Source: Neobacillus paridis
GTDB lineage: Bacteria; Bacillota; Bacilli; Bacillales; Cytobacillaceae
Reading direction: 5' to 3'
Length of the DNA: 64,000 nt
NCBI RefSeq assembly: GCF_016765675.1
Contig: NZ_JAESWB010000365.1
Coordinates: 17,879-81,878 of the forward strand
Shown here in pieces: positions 16,279-26,311 of this stretch; positions within the stretch are counted from its first letter, which is position 1; every line of letters begins with the position of its first letter. The notes under the pieces are model-generated. The model was not told the DNA's origin, ran no database searches, and was given only the letters and a program-made list of their open reading frames with translations. The position numbers and the translations under genes were made by a program.

Positions 16279-17001
16279 CTATTTAACCATAGATACTTCT
16301 TTTTGCCGATAGCGGTTGGTCAAGTCTACCATCAGTTGTTCGGGATTTTGATGATTATTCACAATAAGTTCGGACATTTTACCCTGATCCATAAAGACTA
16401 TTTGATCTGCGGCTTCTGCGGCAACGTCCATCATATGGGTGGAAAAAATTATGGTTGTGCCGCTGCTTTTTATTTTTTTCAGTAAATCAATGAATACATT
16501 AATCCAGTAGGGATCAAGGCCGTTTGTTGGTTCATCGAGGATTAGGACAGCGGGATGTGCCATCCATGCCTGGCCAAATAAAAGCCGCTGCCGCATCCCT
16601 TTCGATAAATGCTGGATTCGTTCATTCTGTTTTTCCTCCAGGCCGAGTAGCTGAATGACCTCTTGAATTCGGGATTTGGCGACTTTTCTAAAGGCTGCAT
16701 AAAAGGTGAAAAACTCGTTAACAGTTAAGGATTCTTGAGCATAAAATTCATCAGGCATATAGCCGATCAGTGAAACGTATTTTTTACGATTGGTCAGTAT
16801 GTCAACGCCATCAATCAGGATTTTCCCTTCATTTGGTAAGGAAAGGCCGGCAATCATATGAAGCAACGTGCTTTTACCGGCACCGTTTCCACCGCATAAA
16901 GCGATGCACTGCCCTTCTTCAGCCGAAAGTGAAAACGGGTAAAGTGCCATTTTGTCTTTAAAAAACTTGGCGACCTGTTTGATTTCGAGTCGGGCGGTCA
17001 T
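16279..17001 (-). CDS. nosF: ABC transporter ATP-binding protein, NosF-like
   Basis: A 240-residue ABC ATPase: Walker A GGNGAGKST, Q-loop region GYMPDEF, signature LSKGMRQRL, Walker B VLILDEPTNGLDP and switch His in STHMMD. Preceding nosY overlaps it by 4 bases and nosL and nosD lie further upstream, the canonical NosDFY(L) set for maturation of the copper centre of nitrous oxide reductase. No nosZ is seen. It is followed 33 bases later by a sensor kinase. Confidence 0.85.
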   Translation of the reverse strand: MTARLEIKQVAKFFKDKMALYPFSLSAEEGQCIALCGGNGAGKSTLLHMIAGLSLPNEGKILIDGVDILTNRKKYVSLIGYMPDEFYAQESLTVNEFFTFYAAFRKVAKSRIQEVIQLLGLEEKQNERIQHLSKGMRQRLLFGQAWMAHPAVLILDEPTNGLDPYWINVFIDLLKKIKSSGTTIIFSTHMMDVAAEAADQIVFMDQGKMSELIVNNHQNPEQLMVDLTNRYRQKEVSMVK

Positions 17002-17810
17002 GTCATTCTCCTCCGTTTCAAGCTGATTATGGCAAAGGTAAACAGCAGCAAAAAGTAAGCAAGCAGATAGAGAATCAAAAGAATGATTCCCGTGCCCGAT
17101 TCAAATAAATGGACAACCGAATCATATGATTGCCCAAAAACAGCGCCGCTGTCCCAGCGAATCATCAGGAAAACACGAAAAAACTCGGCCGGATTGATGA
17201 ACATCGCCAGCTTCATTAATGGTTCAATCAGTGGATACGGCATGAGTCCAAGAATGGCGATTAATGCCGTCGGCCAAATCATGATACCAAAAAACCAGGC
17301 CGCGACTGACAATGTGAATGCCTGCCACTTTGTTTTGACAAAGGTTCCAAGAAAAATACCCATCATTAAAAAAGCAAATATGAGCAATAAGGAAAACCAA
17401 TAAATCCTGACCAGCCAGGCAAGCGATAACGGAACTCCTGTTATTAAACCAATAAGCATGCTTACACCAAAACTAAATGTAAACATTAAGGTTTGTGCCG
17501 TAAAAATACCGAGGAATTTCCCGCCTATGTAAGCAGCGATACTGACAGGATACGTGCACAGAAGCCGCCATTGGCCATTTTCCATTTCATTTGCAATCGA
17601 AAAGGAACCGTTCATCATCATAAACAGCGGTAATAAATACAATAAAATGTTGACAATCGTACCGCTTATATTGGTAAAGCCGGAAATGCCCATATTGTTT
17701 TTCTCCAGTAAGAATAATAAGGAAAAAACAATCACCCATAGGAAAAGAAAAGTATAAAAAGAGCGCTGTCTCGTCAATGTTTTCCATTCTGAAAACCATA
17801 GATTGATCAT
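16998..17810 (-). CDS. nosY: ABC-2 type permease, NosY-like
   Basis: A 270-residue membrane protein with about six hydrophobic segments: FYTFLFLWVIVFSLLFLL, then IVNILLYLLPLFMMMNG, IFTAQTLMFTFSFGVSMLIG, a long hydrophobic centre and a C-terminal TGIILLILYLLAYFLLLFTF. The motif NEMENGQWRLLCTYPVS is typical of ABC-2 permeases of the NosY type. It pairs with the NosF ATPase through a 4-base overlap. With NosD it would supply sulfur or a copper-site component to an extracytoplasmic copper enzyme; that role is inferred from the family. Confidence 0.85.
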   Translation of the reverse strand: MINLWFSEWKTLTRQRSFYTFLFLWVIVFSLLFLLEKNNMGISGFTNISGTIVNILLYLLPLFMMMNGSFSIANEMENGQWRLLCTYPVSIAAYIGGKFLGIFTAQTLMFTFSFGVSMLIGLITGVPLSLAWLVRIYWFSLLLIFAFLMMGIFLGTFVKTKWQAFTLSVAAWFFGIMIWPTALIAILGLMPYPLIEPLMKLAMFINPAEFFRVFLMIRWDSGAVFGQSYDSVVHLFESGTGIILLILYLLAYFLLLFTFAIISLKRRRMT

Positions 17811-17887
17811 TGTTTGCGCTCCTTTCTTTATAAATAGATCTTAAACACATTTTTATTTAATAGGGAGAGAACTTGTCCCTCCGGCGA

Positions 17888-18397
17888 TTAATGATTCATG
17901 TTCATGTTCATTTTTTTCTTCATTTCTTCCATCATTGCCTTATTTCGTTCCCAACTATGGCTGCCTAGATCGTCTGCAGTTAATAGTTCGCCGCTATTTT
18001 TGTCGATAAAGTCTTGGGCTGCTTTTTTATCGCCAAAGGCAATGACATTGTAGGCCATTGGCGTTTTAATCGATTTGTCGTAAACGAATGATGCTTTCTC
18101 CACCTCAAGCCATTTTTTAGTTTGATAGTCTTTGATAAAGGAATTACCGATTTTCTCATCCTTGTTTTCACTTTTCCATTTGTACATACAGCCGATATCA
18201 TCAAATTTGAGCGTCTTTTCATTTTCGAGAATAATTTCTGATGCAAACCCGTCATCTTTTACTGCCATATGACAAACATCACATTTATCTGTTTTTTCAT
18301 TGATGGCAGCAGGTTTATAGTCGGTTTTTCCACACCCGGCAATCAAAAACAGCAAAGAAAAAATAAGAACAGATTGTTTTACAATTGAAAACTTCAT
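17888..18397 (-). CDS. nosL: NosL-like copper-binding lipoprotein
   Basis: A 169-residue lipoprotein: the signal peptide ends in the lipobox LIAGC. The mature protein has CDVCHMAV, the NosL Cu(I)-binding region (conserved Cys and Met), then LKFDDIGCMYKW. The C-terminus is Met/His-rich (MMEEMKKKMNMNMNH), a likely extra copper-binding tail. NosL delivers copper to NosZ in denitrifiers. The start overlaps the nosD stop by 4 bases. A function with another cuproenzyme is possible because nosZ is missing here. Confidence 0.9.
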   Translation of the reverse strand: MKFSIVKQSVLIFSLLFLIAGCGKTDYKPAAINEKTDKCDVCHMAVKDDGFASEIILENEKTLKFDDIGCMYKWKSENKDEKIGNSFIKDYQTKKWLEVEKASFVYDKSIKTPMAYNVIAFGDKKAAQDFIDKNSGELLTADDLGSHSWERNKAMMEEMKKKMNMNMNH

Positions 18398-19671
18398 ATT
18401 TTTTTCCTCCCAATATATAGTAAGAATAAACTTCCGGTAATCAGTAAAAGGCTTAACAGTAGGACAGATCGTTTTTCTGATTTCACTTGGACGTTTTTTT
18501 GCCAGTCAGATGTCATCAGTGGTTCTTGATCAGTGACCAGCATCTCATCAGGACTCTTGAGCATTTTTTGCAGTAAAACAAGGCCGGGATGCTGAAAAAA
18601 CAACTGGTATGGCGGCGTTTCACTTGTCAGTGTCAGAAAATAAGGGTCAGCCTTAAAGGCGATGTTACTTTTGTGATTTCCATCCGTATCCAATGTTAAG
18701 GCACCGTCCCAGTAGTTATGCTGGATTTGATTTTCACGGCTGCTAGTTGCTTGGATAACGTTTACATTTGCGATGAAAGCATTCTCTTCCATTATCGTTT
18801 TAGTCATTTTTTTCATTTGTGTTCCAATAAAATTTGCCTCGACTTTGTTTTGTATAATCGTATTGCTGCTGGAATCTTCGATATACATTCCGAGACGATT
18901 GTGCGAAATCGTATTATCACGAATGTTGGAATGATGAACATCATACAAAAGCAGCCCCTGGGCATTCACATTTTGCTGATTATCAATCAACTGGTTTTCC
19001 TTAATCTCCGCGTATTTCACCCCCATAATCATCGCCCCAGTTACATTTTTCGTCGATGTATTTTGCTTTAGGGTAATATGATCTGAGAACATCACGTGGA
19101 CTCCGTACCTTGAATGTTCAATAGAATTTTTTATTAAGGTATTATGATTGCTGTTTTCAAGGTAAATTCCGTCTTGGACATTTTTTATTTCGCATTGTTG
19201 GAAGAGGTTTTGCTCAGACTGCCAAAGGTCAATCCCATTTTCTTTGTGTTGCCCATGAATCCGGATATTTTCAAACTTGGATTTTTGGACATTTTTCAGC
19301 TTCAAAGCGATTTTTTCCGAAGTAACAGAAATATTATGAAGCTGGTGCCCACTGCCGCTAATGGAAATCGCTGCACTGTTCTTGCCGCTTAGACAATCTA
19401 CGAGTTTGATGTCTCTAAGCCTAACTCGCTTTCCAGTAATGGTAATGGCGGGTTTGGATGAGCAGTTATGGATTATTACCCCTTCTGCCTCCACCACAAC
19501 CGGCTTGTTTATGACAATCCGTTCACGATATGTACCTGCCTTTAACTTAACCACCCCTCCAACCGGGGCAGCATTAATTTGAGTTTGTAGAGAATTTTGC
19601 GCCCATGCCTCTTTTCCAAAAAACAAACTTACAAACACCAATACCAGCAGAATTTTGATAGAATTCTTCAT
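18394..19671 (-). CDS. nosD: NosD-like periplasmic/extracytoplasmic beta-helix protein
   Basis: A 425-residue protein. It has a signal peptide (MKNSIKILLVLVFVSLFFGK to AWA), then right-handed beta-helix repeats of the CASH type (VKLKAGTYRERIVINKPV, DGIYLENSNHNTLIKNSIEH, YGVHVMFSDHITLKQN, GMYIEDSSSNTIIQN), and a C-terminal transmembrane helix LLSLLLITGSLFLLYI. It fits NosD, the scaffold that works with NosFY in copper-site assembly. It is the first gene of a six-gene operon (nosD, nosL, nosY, nosF, kinase, regulator). No FNR box was recognised in the 252 bases upstream. Confidence 0.85.
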   Translation of the reverse strand: MKNSIKILLVLVFVSLFFGKEAWAQNSLQTQINAAPVGGVVKLKAGTYRERIVINKPVVVEAEGVIIHNCSSKPAITITGKRVRLRDIKLVDCLSGKNSAAISISGSGHQLHNISVTSEKIALKLKNVQKSKFENIRIHGQHKENGIDLWQSEQNLFQQCEIKNVQDGIYLENSNHNTLIKNSIEHSRYGVHVMFSDHITLKQNTSTKNVTGAMIMGVKYAEIKENQLIDNQQNVNAQGLLLYDVHHSNIRDNTISHNRLGMYIEDSSSNTIIQNKVEANFIGTQMKKMTKTIMEENAFIANVNVIQATSSRENQIQHNYWDGALTLDTDGNHKSNIAFKADPYFLTLTSETPPYQLFFQHPGLVLLQKMLKSPDEMLVTDQEPLMTSDWQKNVQVKSEKRSVLLLSLLLITGSLFLLYIGRKKI

Positions 19672-19804
19672 CCATCACAACCTTCCTTTTTCCGTAAAGG
19701 TTATCTATATTTAGCGTAAAGGAAGGAAAGTTGGTTTCCTATGACTCGAATGGGCTATTTATTTTGAAGTTTTTATGAAGTGAAGTGAGCGGGAGCGGAG
19801 GGAG

Positions 19805-19862
19805 GATTTACTTGCGGTTAAGCTCGATTTACTTGCGGATGAAACCGATTTATCTTCGAAGA
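19805..19862. repeat. Short repeats of ATTTACTTGCGG type
   Basis: GATTTACTTGCGGTTAAG, GATTTACTTGCGGATGAA and GATTTATCTTCGAAG follow each other. They resemble the CCGATA-type cluster at 7735-7822 in composition. No gene is seen here. Confidence 0.45.
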
Positions 19863-19922
19863 GGAACGGTTTCATCCATTAATAGGTATTCCATTTTAAA
19901 AAGTTAGCTGAATCAAAGATTC

Positions 19923-20342
19923 CTATTGGCCGCTAACTCTTCTCATAAAATGCAATGGACCCAATTTTTCGGTAAACCCCCACTTTTCATAGAATGGCCG
20001 CATTTCCGTTCGGCAATATAATTCAAAATGCTTTACCGACTTAAGTTTGGGGTGATGGATGATCTCATCCATCAAGCTCCTCCCCAGCTGTTGTCCGCGA
20101 AAACGTTTGTTGACCATCACATCGAAAATCACAGCTTTATAGACAAAGTCAGTAAGAACTCTGGCAAATCCGATCAATTCTTGGGTGTCCACATCTATGA
20201 AACCAATAATAATATTGGAGTTTTCCACCATAGTCTCGATTTCTTTCCGCTCCCTCCCTTTCGTCCACCATTCCATTTGAAATAGATAGTATAAATCGTC
20301 TATTTGGCCGCTTGTTAGTGTTTCCACTTGAATATAGTTCAT
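19923..20342 (-). CDS. GNAT-family N-acetyltransferase
   Basis: About 139 residues with the GNAT fold. Acetyl-CoA binding lies in VNKRFRGQQLGRSLMDEIIHHP (R/QxxGxG/A), preceded by the beta-4 strand KAVIFDVMV, and the C-terminal FYEKWGFTEKLG completes the domain. ATG at 20342 follows GGGAGG at 7 bases; an in-frame ATG at 20357 overlaps that site. The substrate is unknown. It lies just downstream of the truncated MFS gene on the same strand (21 bases). Confidence 0.85.
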   Translation of the reverse strand: MNYIQVETLTSGQIDDLYYLFQMEWWTKGRERKEIETMVENSNIIIGFIDVDTQELIGFARVLTDFVYKAVIFDVMVNKRFRGQQLGRSLMDEIIHHPKLKSVKHFELYCRTEMRPFYEKWGFTEKLGPLHFMRRVSGQ

Positions 20343-20363
20343 ATTGCAACCTCCCATGATTTT

Positions 20364-21047
20364 TCATTTTAACTTCCATAAAAATGTCGCGCGGTACACG
20401 ACAAACACTGCTGCGTTAAAGATTGCCGACATGAGAAAGATAGGTGCCGTGCCCCACTCATGAATAACCCATCCCGATAAATAGACAGTAATCGGCATGC
20501 CAATCCTAAAGAACGTTCCGGTGATCCCGCTGATCCTGCCGATCAGCTCGGGCGGTGTTTGTTCGAGCCTGAATGTATAGGCACAGACGCTGTAAAATGA
20601 GGTCGCCAGCCCGCTGATAAACAATGCTATAATTAACATGTAGCTATTGTATGAAAAAAACAGCAACAGATATGCAGCTGCATGAAAAATTGCCGACAAG
20701 CCAAACAATACGCCCAGACCCCATGACAGCCTCAATCTACTGGCCAACATGCTGCCTGCCATTCCGCCAATTCCGACAGCCGAGATGACAATTGCTACTT
20801 GTGAAGAGGCAAGGTGAAGATCTTCCTTTGCAAAAATAATGATCGTTGTTTGAACAACAGTAGCGGTTGCATTCAACAGCATGATAAACAGGGTCATCAG
20901 CCAAAGGGCTCTGTTGCCGCGGAATGATTTCCATCCTTCATGTAAGTCAGCCAAGAAACCAGAGACTTTCTGTCGTTGTTCGTCGGATGGGTGTGCCAGC
21001 CGGGACAGGATCAACAAGCTTAATAAATAGGCTCCAGCGGTAATCAT
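20364..21047 (-). pseudogene. MFS transporter, C-terminal half only
   Basis: 227 residues that begin in the middle of an MFS protein (MITAGAYLLSLLILSRLAHP, the sixth membrane helix and central loop) and continue through the last six helices to the C-terminus. Typical relatives (MFS_3, enterobactin-exporter-like) have about 400-420 residues, so roughly 180 N-terminal residues are missing. The break at 21047 is within 6 bases of the point where the divergent SgrR-like gene also begins to match its family. A function as half transporter is unlikely. Confidence 0.8.
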
Positions 21048-21052
21048 GATTC

Positions 21053-22360
21053 CATGTATATGACACGATCGTTATTTACGATTATGCTTCTGAAAAGGCT
21101 ATGGGCACACTGGCCCATTACTGGGAAGCTAACGAGAACAAAACAGAATGGACCTTCTTTTTAAAAAAAGGGATTCTATTTCACAACGGCAAGGAGCTTA
21201 CAGCAACAGATATTAAGTACACATTCTCGTTGCTATTGCATCCTGATTTTGAGCAATTTTGGCTCGTAGAGAATATTCACTTTATCGAATGCTTAAATCG
21301 ATATACGATACGCTTCCATTTATACAAACCAAACGAGCTGTTTTTGCAATTTCTCAGTTTTCCGGCGCTTTCGGTCATTCCTTCAGGAAGCACAAGTTAC
21401 ATCGGAACCGGACCTTTCAAGGTTCAAACTTATAACCCAAATTACATAGCTCTTGAGGCAAATCCCTCCTATTTTGAAGGCAGGCCTTTCGTCGACCGAA
21501 TTGAGATCTTAAATGTCCCGAGAGAATACGAGAAAGAAATTTTAGCAGATCATACCAGTATTTTTGTTAACACTGGAGAAGGCAGCAACCATATTGGCGA
21601 CCCGTCACATAAACTGATCAAGGGGACGTATGAAGGAAGTACTTTATTTACTTTCAATCTAGGGAAAAAGACCGGCCCGCAGCAAAACTTATTTTTCCGA
21701 AAAGCAGTCCATAAACTGATCGACAGGAAAAAATTGATTGCCGATCTCGGACCGCCGCGAATGATTCCTGCTGCTAACTTTGACATAAACGATTCACTGG
21801 AAATGACTTTTGAAAAAGTGGACGATGAGGAAATCCGGGTTTTGTTGCAGGCAGCAGGCTATCGGGGAGAATCAGTACAACTTTTCACGTACGACCGCCA
21901 TCAACCAGATGCTGAATGGATCAAACAGGAAGCAGCCAACTATGGCGTTTCTTTTCATGTAACGATTCTCGGTTGGAATGAAATCCTTAAACAGGAAAAT
22001 ATCAATCAAGCAGACTGTATTTTGTTTGAAGCCGTTTGGGGAGAAAATGAATTATCGAAACTGGAACTCTATCAATCAGGCTTCAGCTTTTTACGGCAGC
22101 ACCTCAATCAAGAAACAGCAGAGTTTATCGACAGGAACATGACGGAAATCATGGCTGCATCAAGGCGAGAGGATCGTTCCATCCTGTTTTCGGAAATTGA
22201 GTCCCGCCTGATAGAAACAAATGCGCTTGTGTTCCTCGTTCATAAAAACATTGAGTCAACCTTCCACCCCTCGATTAAAGGGGTACAACTAAATACCCGG
22301 GGAAATGTCGATTTTAAAACAATCTGGATCAAGCCGGATTTAACAGAAAAAGGAAAATGA
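21053..22360 (+). pseudogene. SgrR-family regulator / solute-binding protein, N-terminus lost
   Basis: The open frame matches an SBP_bac_5 (oligopeptide/sugar-binding) domain from about VYDTIVIYDYASEKAMGTLA at 21056 onward, through GTGPFKVQTYNPNYIALEAN and VHKLIDRKKLIADLG, to the normal C-terminus. SgrR-type regulators are near 550-600 residues, with an N-terminal winged HTH followed by this domain; about 150-170 residues with the DNA-binding part are gone. The first ATG (21101) lies inside the domain and has no ribosome site. Loss is shared with the divergent MFS gene, which such regulators often control. Confidence 0.75.
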
Positions 22361-22576
22361 CATAAAATCCAAAAGTTGTTTAATGAAAATATTCAATAAC
22401 ACCTTTTTATTTATTTTTCTATCATCTAAGGGCGATTAAATACGGCTAAATTCGCTATAAAAATTGAATTATAGACAATTTTTACTATTATTAATAATTT
22501 TAGTATATTTTAGGCAAAAAGATATGATAAAATAACGTTTGAAAAATTCAAACTATTCTTTCGGGAGGGAAACAAG

Positions 22577-24169
22577 ATGAATGTACCTTTAGTGTTGACG
22601 CAATTTTTGGACCGTGCTGTTTCATTGTATGGGGACAAGAAAGCTGTATATTGTGATACAAGAGCTTTTACATACCGTGAGTTGCAGGAACGGGTCAATC
22701 AGCTTTCTCATGGATTAAAAGCCTTAGGTATCACCAAGGGGGAACGGGTGGCTTACCTAGCACCTAATACAGTTGAAATGCTCGAAGGCTTTTACGGCGT
22801 ATTTCAACTTGGCGCGATTATGGTTCCGCTCAATATCCGCTTAAAACCAGAAGACTATTTATTTATCCTGAATCATAGTGAATCGAAAGTCCTGTTTGTC
22901 GATCAAGATATTTATCACTTGATTGAACCGATCAAACAACGTTTAGAAACAGTTGAGCATATCATTGTTCAATATAAAGACGACAAAACAAATGAAACCG
23001 ATTACGACAAGTGGCTAGCAAGTTTTCCGAAAACCTCGTTCGACCGCGAAGACCTTGACGAAAATGACGTTTGCAGCCTGCTTTATACAAGCGGTACGAC
23101 CGGCAACCCAAAAGGTGTTATGCTTACCCACCGTAATAATTACCTGCATGCACTACATACCATGCACCATTTGCGCGTAACGGATCAGGATGTCTACCTT
23201 CATGTCCTGCCAATGTTCCACGTGAACGGCTGGGGCTCACCCTTCTACTATACAGCCAACGGGGCTACTCATATTTGCTTAAAAAAGGCTACGCCGGAAG
23301 CTATTTTTAATGCTATTCAAGAATATAAAGTAACCGTTTTGCATATGGCGCCAACTGTATTAAATTCCTTGCTGCAATATTATGAGAAAAACGTCCCGGA
23401 AATTGATCATGATGTACGGGTTGTCATCGCAGGCTCTGCGCCGCCGCCAGCGTTTGTAACCCGAGTAGAAAAGGAACTCGGCTGGGAGTTTATTCAAGTG
23501 TATGGGATGACGGAATCAACACCGCTCAGTTTGATTTCCACCATTCGTTCTGAACTTACCCACCTGTCCCCGGGAGAAAAAGCACGGCTGAAAGCGAAAG
23601 CCGGGTATCCAATGATTGGCTGTGATGTCCGTGTCGTGAATGAGCATGGTGAAGAAGTAGCCCACAACGGCAAAGAAATCGGTGAAGTTGTCACAAGAAG
23701 CCATGGAGTCATGTTGGGCTATTGGAAAAATCCCGAAGAAACGATGAAAACAATTCGGGACGGCTGGCTTCACACTGGAGATATGGGAACAGTTGATGAG
23801 AATGGCTATATTGATATCGTTGACCGTAAAAAGGATATTATCATCAGCGGCGGCGAAAACATTTCCTCTATAGAAGTTGAGGGGGTATTATATGAGCATC
23901 CAAGTGTCCTTGAGGCGGCAGTCATTGCAGCGCCGCACGAAAAATGGGGTGAAACACCGCATGCCTTTGTCGTATTAAGAGAAGGGCATCAAGTCAGTGA
24001 AGCGGATATCATTGCTTTTTCCCGGGAAAAACTAGCTCATTTCAAGGCCGTTACCGGCGTCACTTTCGTGAACGAACTGCCAAAAACAGCTTCTGGAAAA
24101 ATACAAAAAGTTCACTTAAGAAACGAGTATTGGAGCAGCCACGGAAAGGAAGGCAGGTTTGTTAATTAA
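22577..24169 (+). CDS. Acyl-CoA synthetase (fatty acid--CoA ligase family)
   Basis: A 530-residue AMP-forming ligase. Motifs: YTSGTTGNPKGVMLTHRN (P-loop, A3), HVNGWG, YGMTESTPLS (A5), GWLHTGDMGTVDENGYIDIV (A7), DRKKDIIISGGENIS (A8) and LPKTASGKIQK with the catalytic lysine (A10). It activates a carboxylic acid, probably medium- or long-chain fatty acid, to acyl-CoA. GGGAGGG precedes the ATG at 22577. It is a single-gene unit closed by the hairpin at 24209. The 216 bases upstream hold no gene. Chain length cannot be read from the sequence. Confidence 0.9.
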   Translation: MNVPLVLTQFLDRAVSLYGDKKAVYCDTRAFTYRELQERVNQLSHGLKALGITKGERVAYLAPNTVEMLEGFYGVFQLGAIMVPLNIRLKPEDYLFILNHSESKVLFVDQDIYHLIEPIKQRLETVEHIIVQYKDDKTNETDYDKWLASFPKTSFDREDLDENDVCSLLYTSGTTGNPKGVMLTHRNNYLHALHTMHHLRVTDQDVYLHVLPMFHVNGWGSPFYYTANGATHICLKKATPEAIFNAIQEYKVTVLHMAPTVLNSLLQYYEKNVPEIDHDVRVVIAGSAPPPAFVTRVEKELGWEFIQVYGMTESTPLSLISTIRSELTHLSPGEKARLKAKAGYPMIGCDVRVVNEHGEEVAHNGKEIGEVVTRSHGVMLGYWKNPEETMKTIRDGWLHTGDMGTVDENGYIDIVDRKKDIIISGGENISSIEVEGVLYEHPSVLEAAVIAAPHEKWGETPHAFVVLREGHQVSEADIIAFSREKLAHFKAVTGVTFVNELPKTASGKIQKVHLRNEYWSSHGKEGRFVN

Positions 24170-24208
24170 GCTTGCTGCCTGACATTTAGAAAGTTTAAAA
24201 TAAGTTGA

Positions 24209-24247
24209 GAAAGAAATGGCCAGTTTCATAACTGCGCCATTTCTTTC
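24209..24247 (+). terminator. Long hairpin terminator after acyl-CoA synthetase
   Basis: GAAAGAAATGGC paired with GCCATTTCTTTC, extended inside by CAGTT/AACTG. The T-tract is interrupted. Confidence 0.7.
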
Positions 24248-24335
24248 TTACCTATTTGTTGGAGGAACATGGAATGCAAACAATCTATAAAAATTTTTCA
24301 ACCCATTGAAACCCACTCATTCTACAAAGGATGAC

Positions 24336-24385
24336 AAAAAAGCTAACCTTGAAAATGAAACAAGTGCATTTTTAAGATTAGCTTT
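24336..24385 (-). terminator. Terminator after transglycosylase gene
   Basis: Minus strand AAAGCTAATCTT paired with AAGGTTAGCTTT over a loop with further AAAATG/CATTTT pairing, then TTTT. Confidence 0.7.
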
Positions 24386-24392
24386 AAATAAA

Positions 24393-26066
24393 TTATTTTG
24401 AAACAGTGACTTTTCTTGTTGCGCTTACTTTTCCTTTGCTGTCTTTAGCATTTACGTATAGTTTGGTTCCTGCCCGCTGCTTTGGAATTCGCACTTTAAA
24501 ACTCCCACTAGCGCTGGCTTTTGCCGAGTATGTCTTCTTTCCGATTTTTATCGAGACGGCTGCATTTTTTTCGGCTTTTCCAGTAACAGTCGCAGTTTTA
24601 TAAGTTAGTTTGTTCACAGTCGGCATATTTGGTGCCGTTCTGACAACTTTTATCACCTTTGCTTTACTTTTATTTCCCGCCTTATCCCTTGCCGTGACCG
24701 TAATGGTCTTTCCAAAGTTTTGTACAGGTATAGCTACTTTGTAGTTTCCGTATTTATCCGCTTTTCCTTTATAGCTTTTCGTAGAAATTGTTACCGTTAC
24801 GGCAGCATATGCTTCTGTTTTACCAGAAACGGCAGTAGACCTGTTCGTAACTGTCTTCACTGTCGGAATCGCCGGTGCGGTTTTATCAGCAACGATAATA
24901 GTCTTCGCGGGGCTTGCTGCATTGTACTGATCCTTATAGGATATTGTCAGCTTGGTTCCTGCCTTTTGAACAGGAATATCAGCTTTAAAGTTCTTATTTT
25001 TATCAGCAACAGCACTGCCTATCACCTTTGTTCCGTTCTTTATCTGGATTCTGGCATTTGCCGGGGCTTTCCCGGATATTGACTTATCATTATCATCAAC
25101 TATATTGACTACAGGTGCATCCAGCTTCCTGCTAATATAAGCTGAGGAAACAAATCCTATAACTTTGGCATCTGTTGTTTTGACCGGATACCAAACAAAG
25201 CGGTTACTGGTGGAAGATTTGTCAAAGGTGAAATTCCCTGTAATAATAAGTGTGGTATTTTTTGCCAGCTCTTTTTTAACAGAAGAGGCACTGCTATTGT
25301 CTGATCTTACCTTTACCTTATCAGCAGTTACAATTACTTTATCTCCCGTTTGGAAATAATAATTTGATGGATGCATTTCGCCCGTAATGGTATATTCCCT
25401 AACTTTAAAAACAATATTTTTGCTGCTATTAGGATCATAATCAAAGTCTTTTGTTTTGAAAGGGAACTGTGCCAGTGTCGTATCATCCAAAAAACTGTCT
25501 CGTTTCAATATGGAAAAGATTTTTTCTTGATAGGCGTTCGCATTACGTTTCCCAGTATCCTGGAACAGCGGGCTATTTATTGGTTTTGTCCCGTTATAAG
25601 CCATTACTGGAAAATACCAATTTTCAATCACTTCCCGGCCTGCGCCCTTTATTTTCGGCAAATCAGTGCGGTTATACATGCTGTTAAGAATCTCTACGCC
25701 TGCCTGAATATTATAGTAAATATCCGTTTTTAGTTTTTGTGGATCATAGTTTGCTTGATTGGTAAGTTGCATCAAACCGATTCCGCCGTCTTTTGAAATA
25801 AAGGGCTCGCCATTCGTAAATTGCTTCCAGCCGTTTTCCTGTTCGGCAATGGCCTTGACCACTTCAGGTGGAATCTTTGCAGCTAATGCTGCATTCGTCA
25901 GTAAACAATTGATTTGCTGGGGGGCAGGATTTTGATTTGGTTCAACTTTCCCATATATTTTTTCACATTTGGAGGTCCAGGACGTCGCTGCAGAGGCCCC
26001 GTCGTAAGACCACCCCAGGAGGAATATACAAGACAATACTACGGCCCTGAGTAGGGTTGATTTCAT
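24393..26066 (-). CDS. Secreted lytic-transglycosylase-like protein with SH3 and Ig-like repeats
   Basis: A 557-residue exported protein. It has a signal peptide (to about residue 26, ASA), then an SLT-like lysozyme domain at about 60-190: KAIAEQENGWKQF with the catalytic Glu, GGIGLMQLTN and an AYQEKI helix. An SH3_3-type segment follows at about 245-315 (VTADKVKVRSDN, WYPVKTTDAKVIGFVSSAYI). Three bacterial Ig-like modules with GKAPANARIQIK, GKTEAYAAVTVTI and GKAEKNAAVSIKI complete the protein, each ending in KAGTKLxISYKD-like strands. It probably cleaves or binds peptidoglycan at the wall. It stands alone. Confidence 0.85.
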   Translation of the reverse strand: MKSTLLRAVVLSCIFLLGWSYDGASAATSWTSKCEKIYGKVEPNQNPAPQQINCLLTNAALAAKIPPEVVKAIAEQENGWKQFTNGEPFISKDGGIGLMQLTNQANYDPQKLKTDIYYNIQAGVEILNSMYNRTDLPKIKGAGREVIENWYFPVMAYNGTKPINSPLFQDTGKRNANAYQEKIFSILKRDSFLDDTTLAQFPFKTKDFDYDPNSSKNIVFKVREYTITGEMHPSNYYFQTGDKVIVTADKVKVRSDNSSASSVKKELAKNTTLIITGNFTFDKSSTSNRFVWYPVKTTDAKVIGFVSSAYISRKLDAPVVNIVDDNDKSISGKAPANARIQIKNGTKVIGSAVADKNKNFKADIPVQKAGTKLTISYKDQYNAASPAKTIIVADKTAPAIPTVKTVTNRSTAVSGKTEAYAAVTVTISTKSYKGKADKYGNYKVAIPVQNFGKTITVTARDKAGNKSKAKVIKVVRTAPNMPTVNKLTYKTATVTGKAEKNAAVSIKIGKKTYSAKASASGSFKVRIPKQRAGTKLYVNAKDSKGKVSATRKVTVSK

Positions 26067-26311
26067 TCTTCAATCTCCAATCTATCATTCTTATAGATAT
26101 TTTATCATGATGGGTCATCTTTTTCGAGAAACTACTATCCAATTATGCAGATTCATAGGACATGCAGATGTGTTTCTAAAGACAATAGCTATTATTTTGC
26201 CACTCCGGATTCAACCATACCGAAAAGTTTTTATTTTACAAAAATCACTCTTTTAACAGTCAAATAAACAGTGTAAGATATCGTTATATTTAGCAGATTG
26301 GCGGGAAAAGT

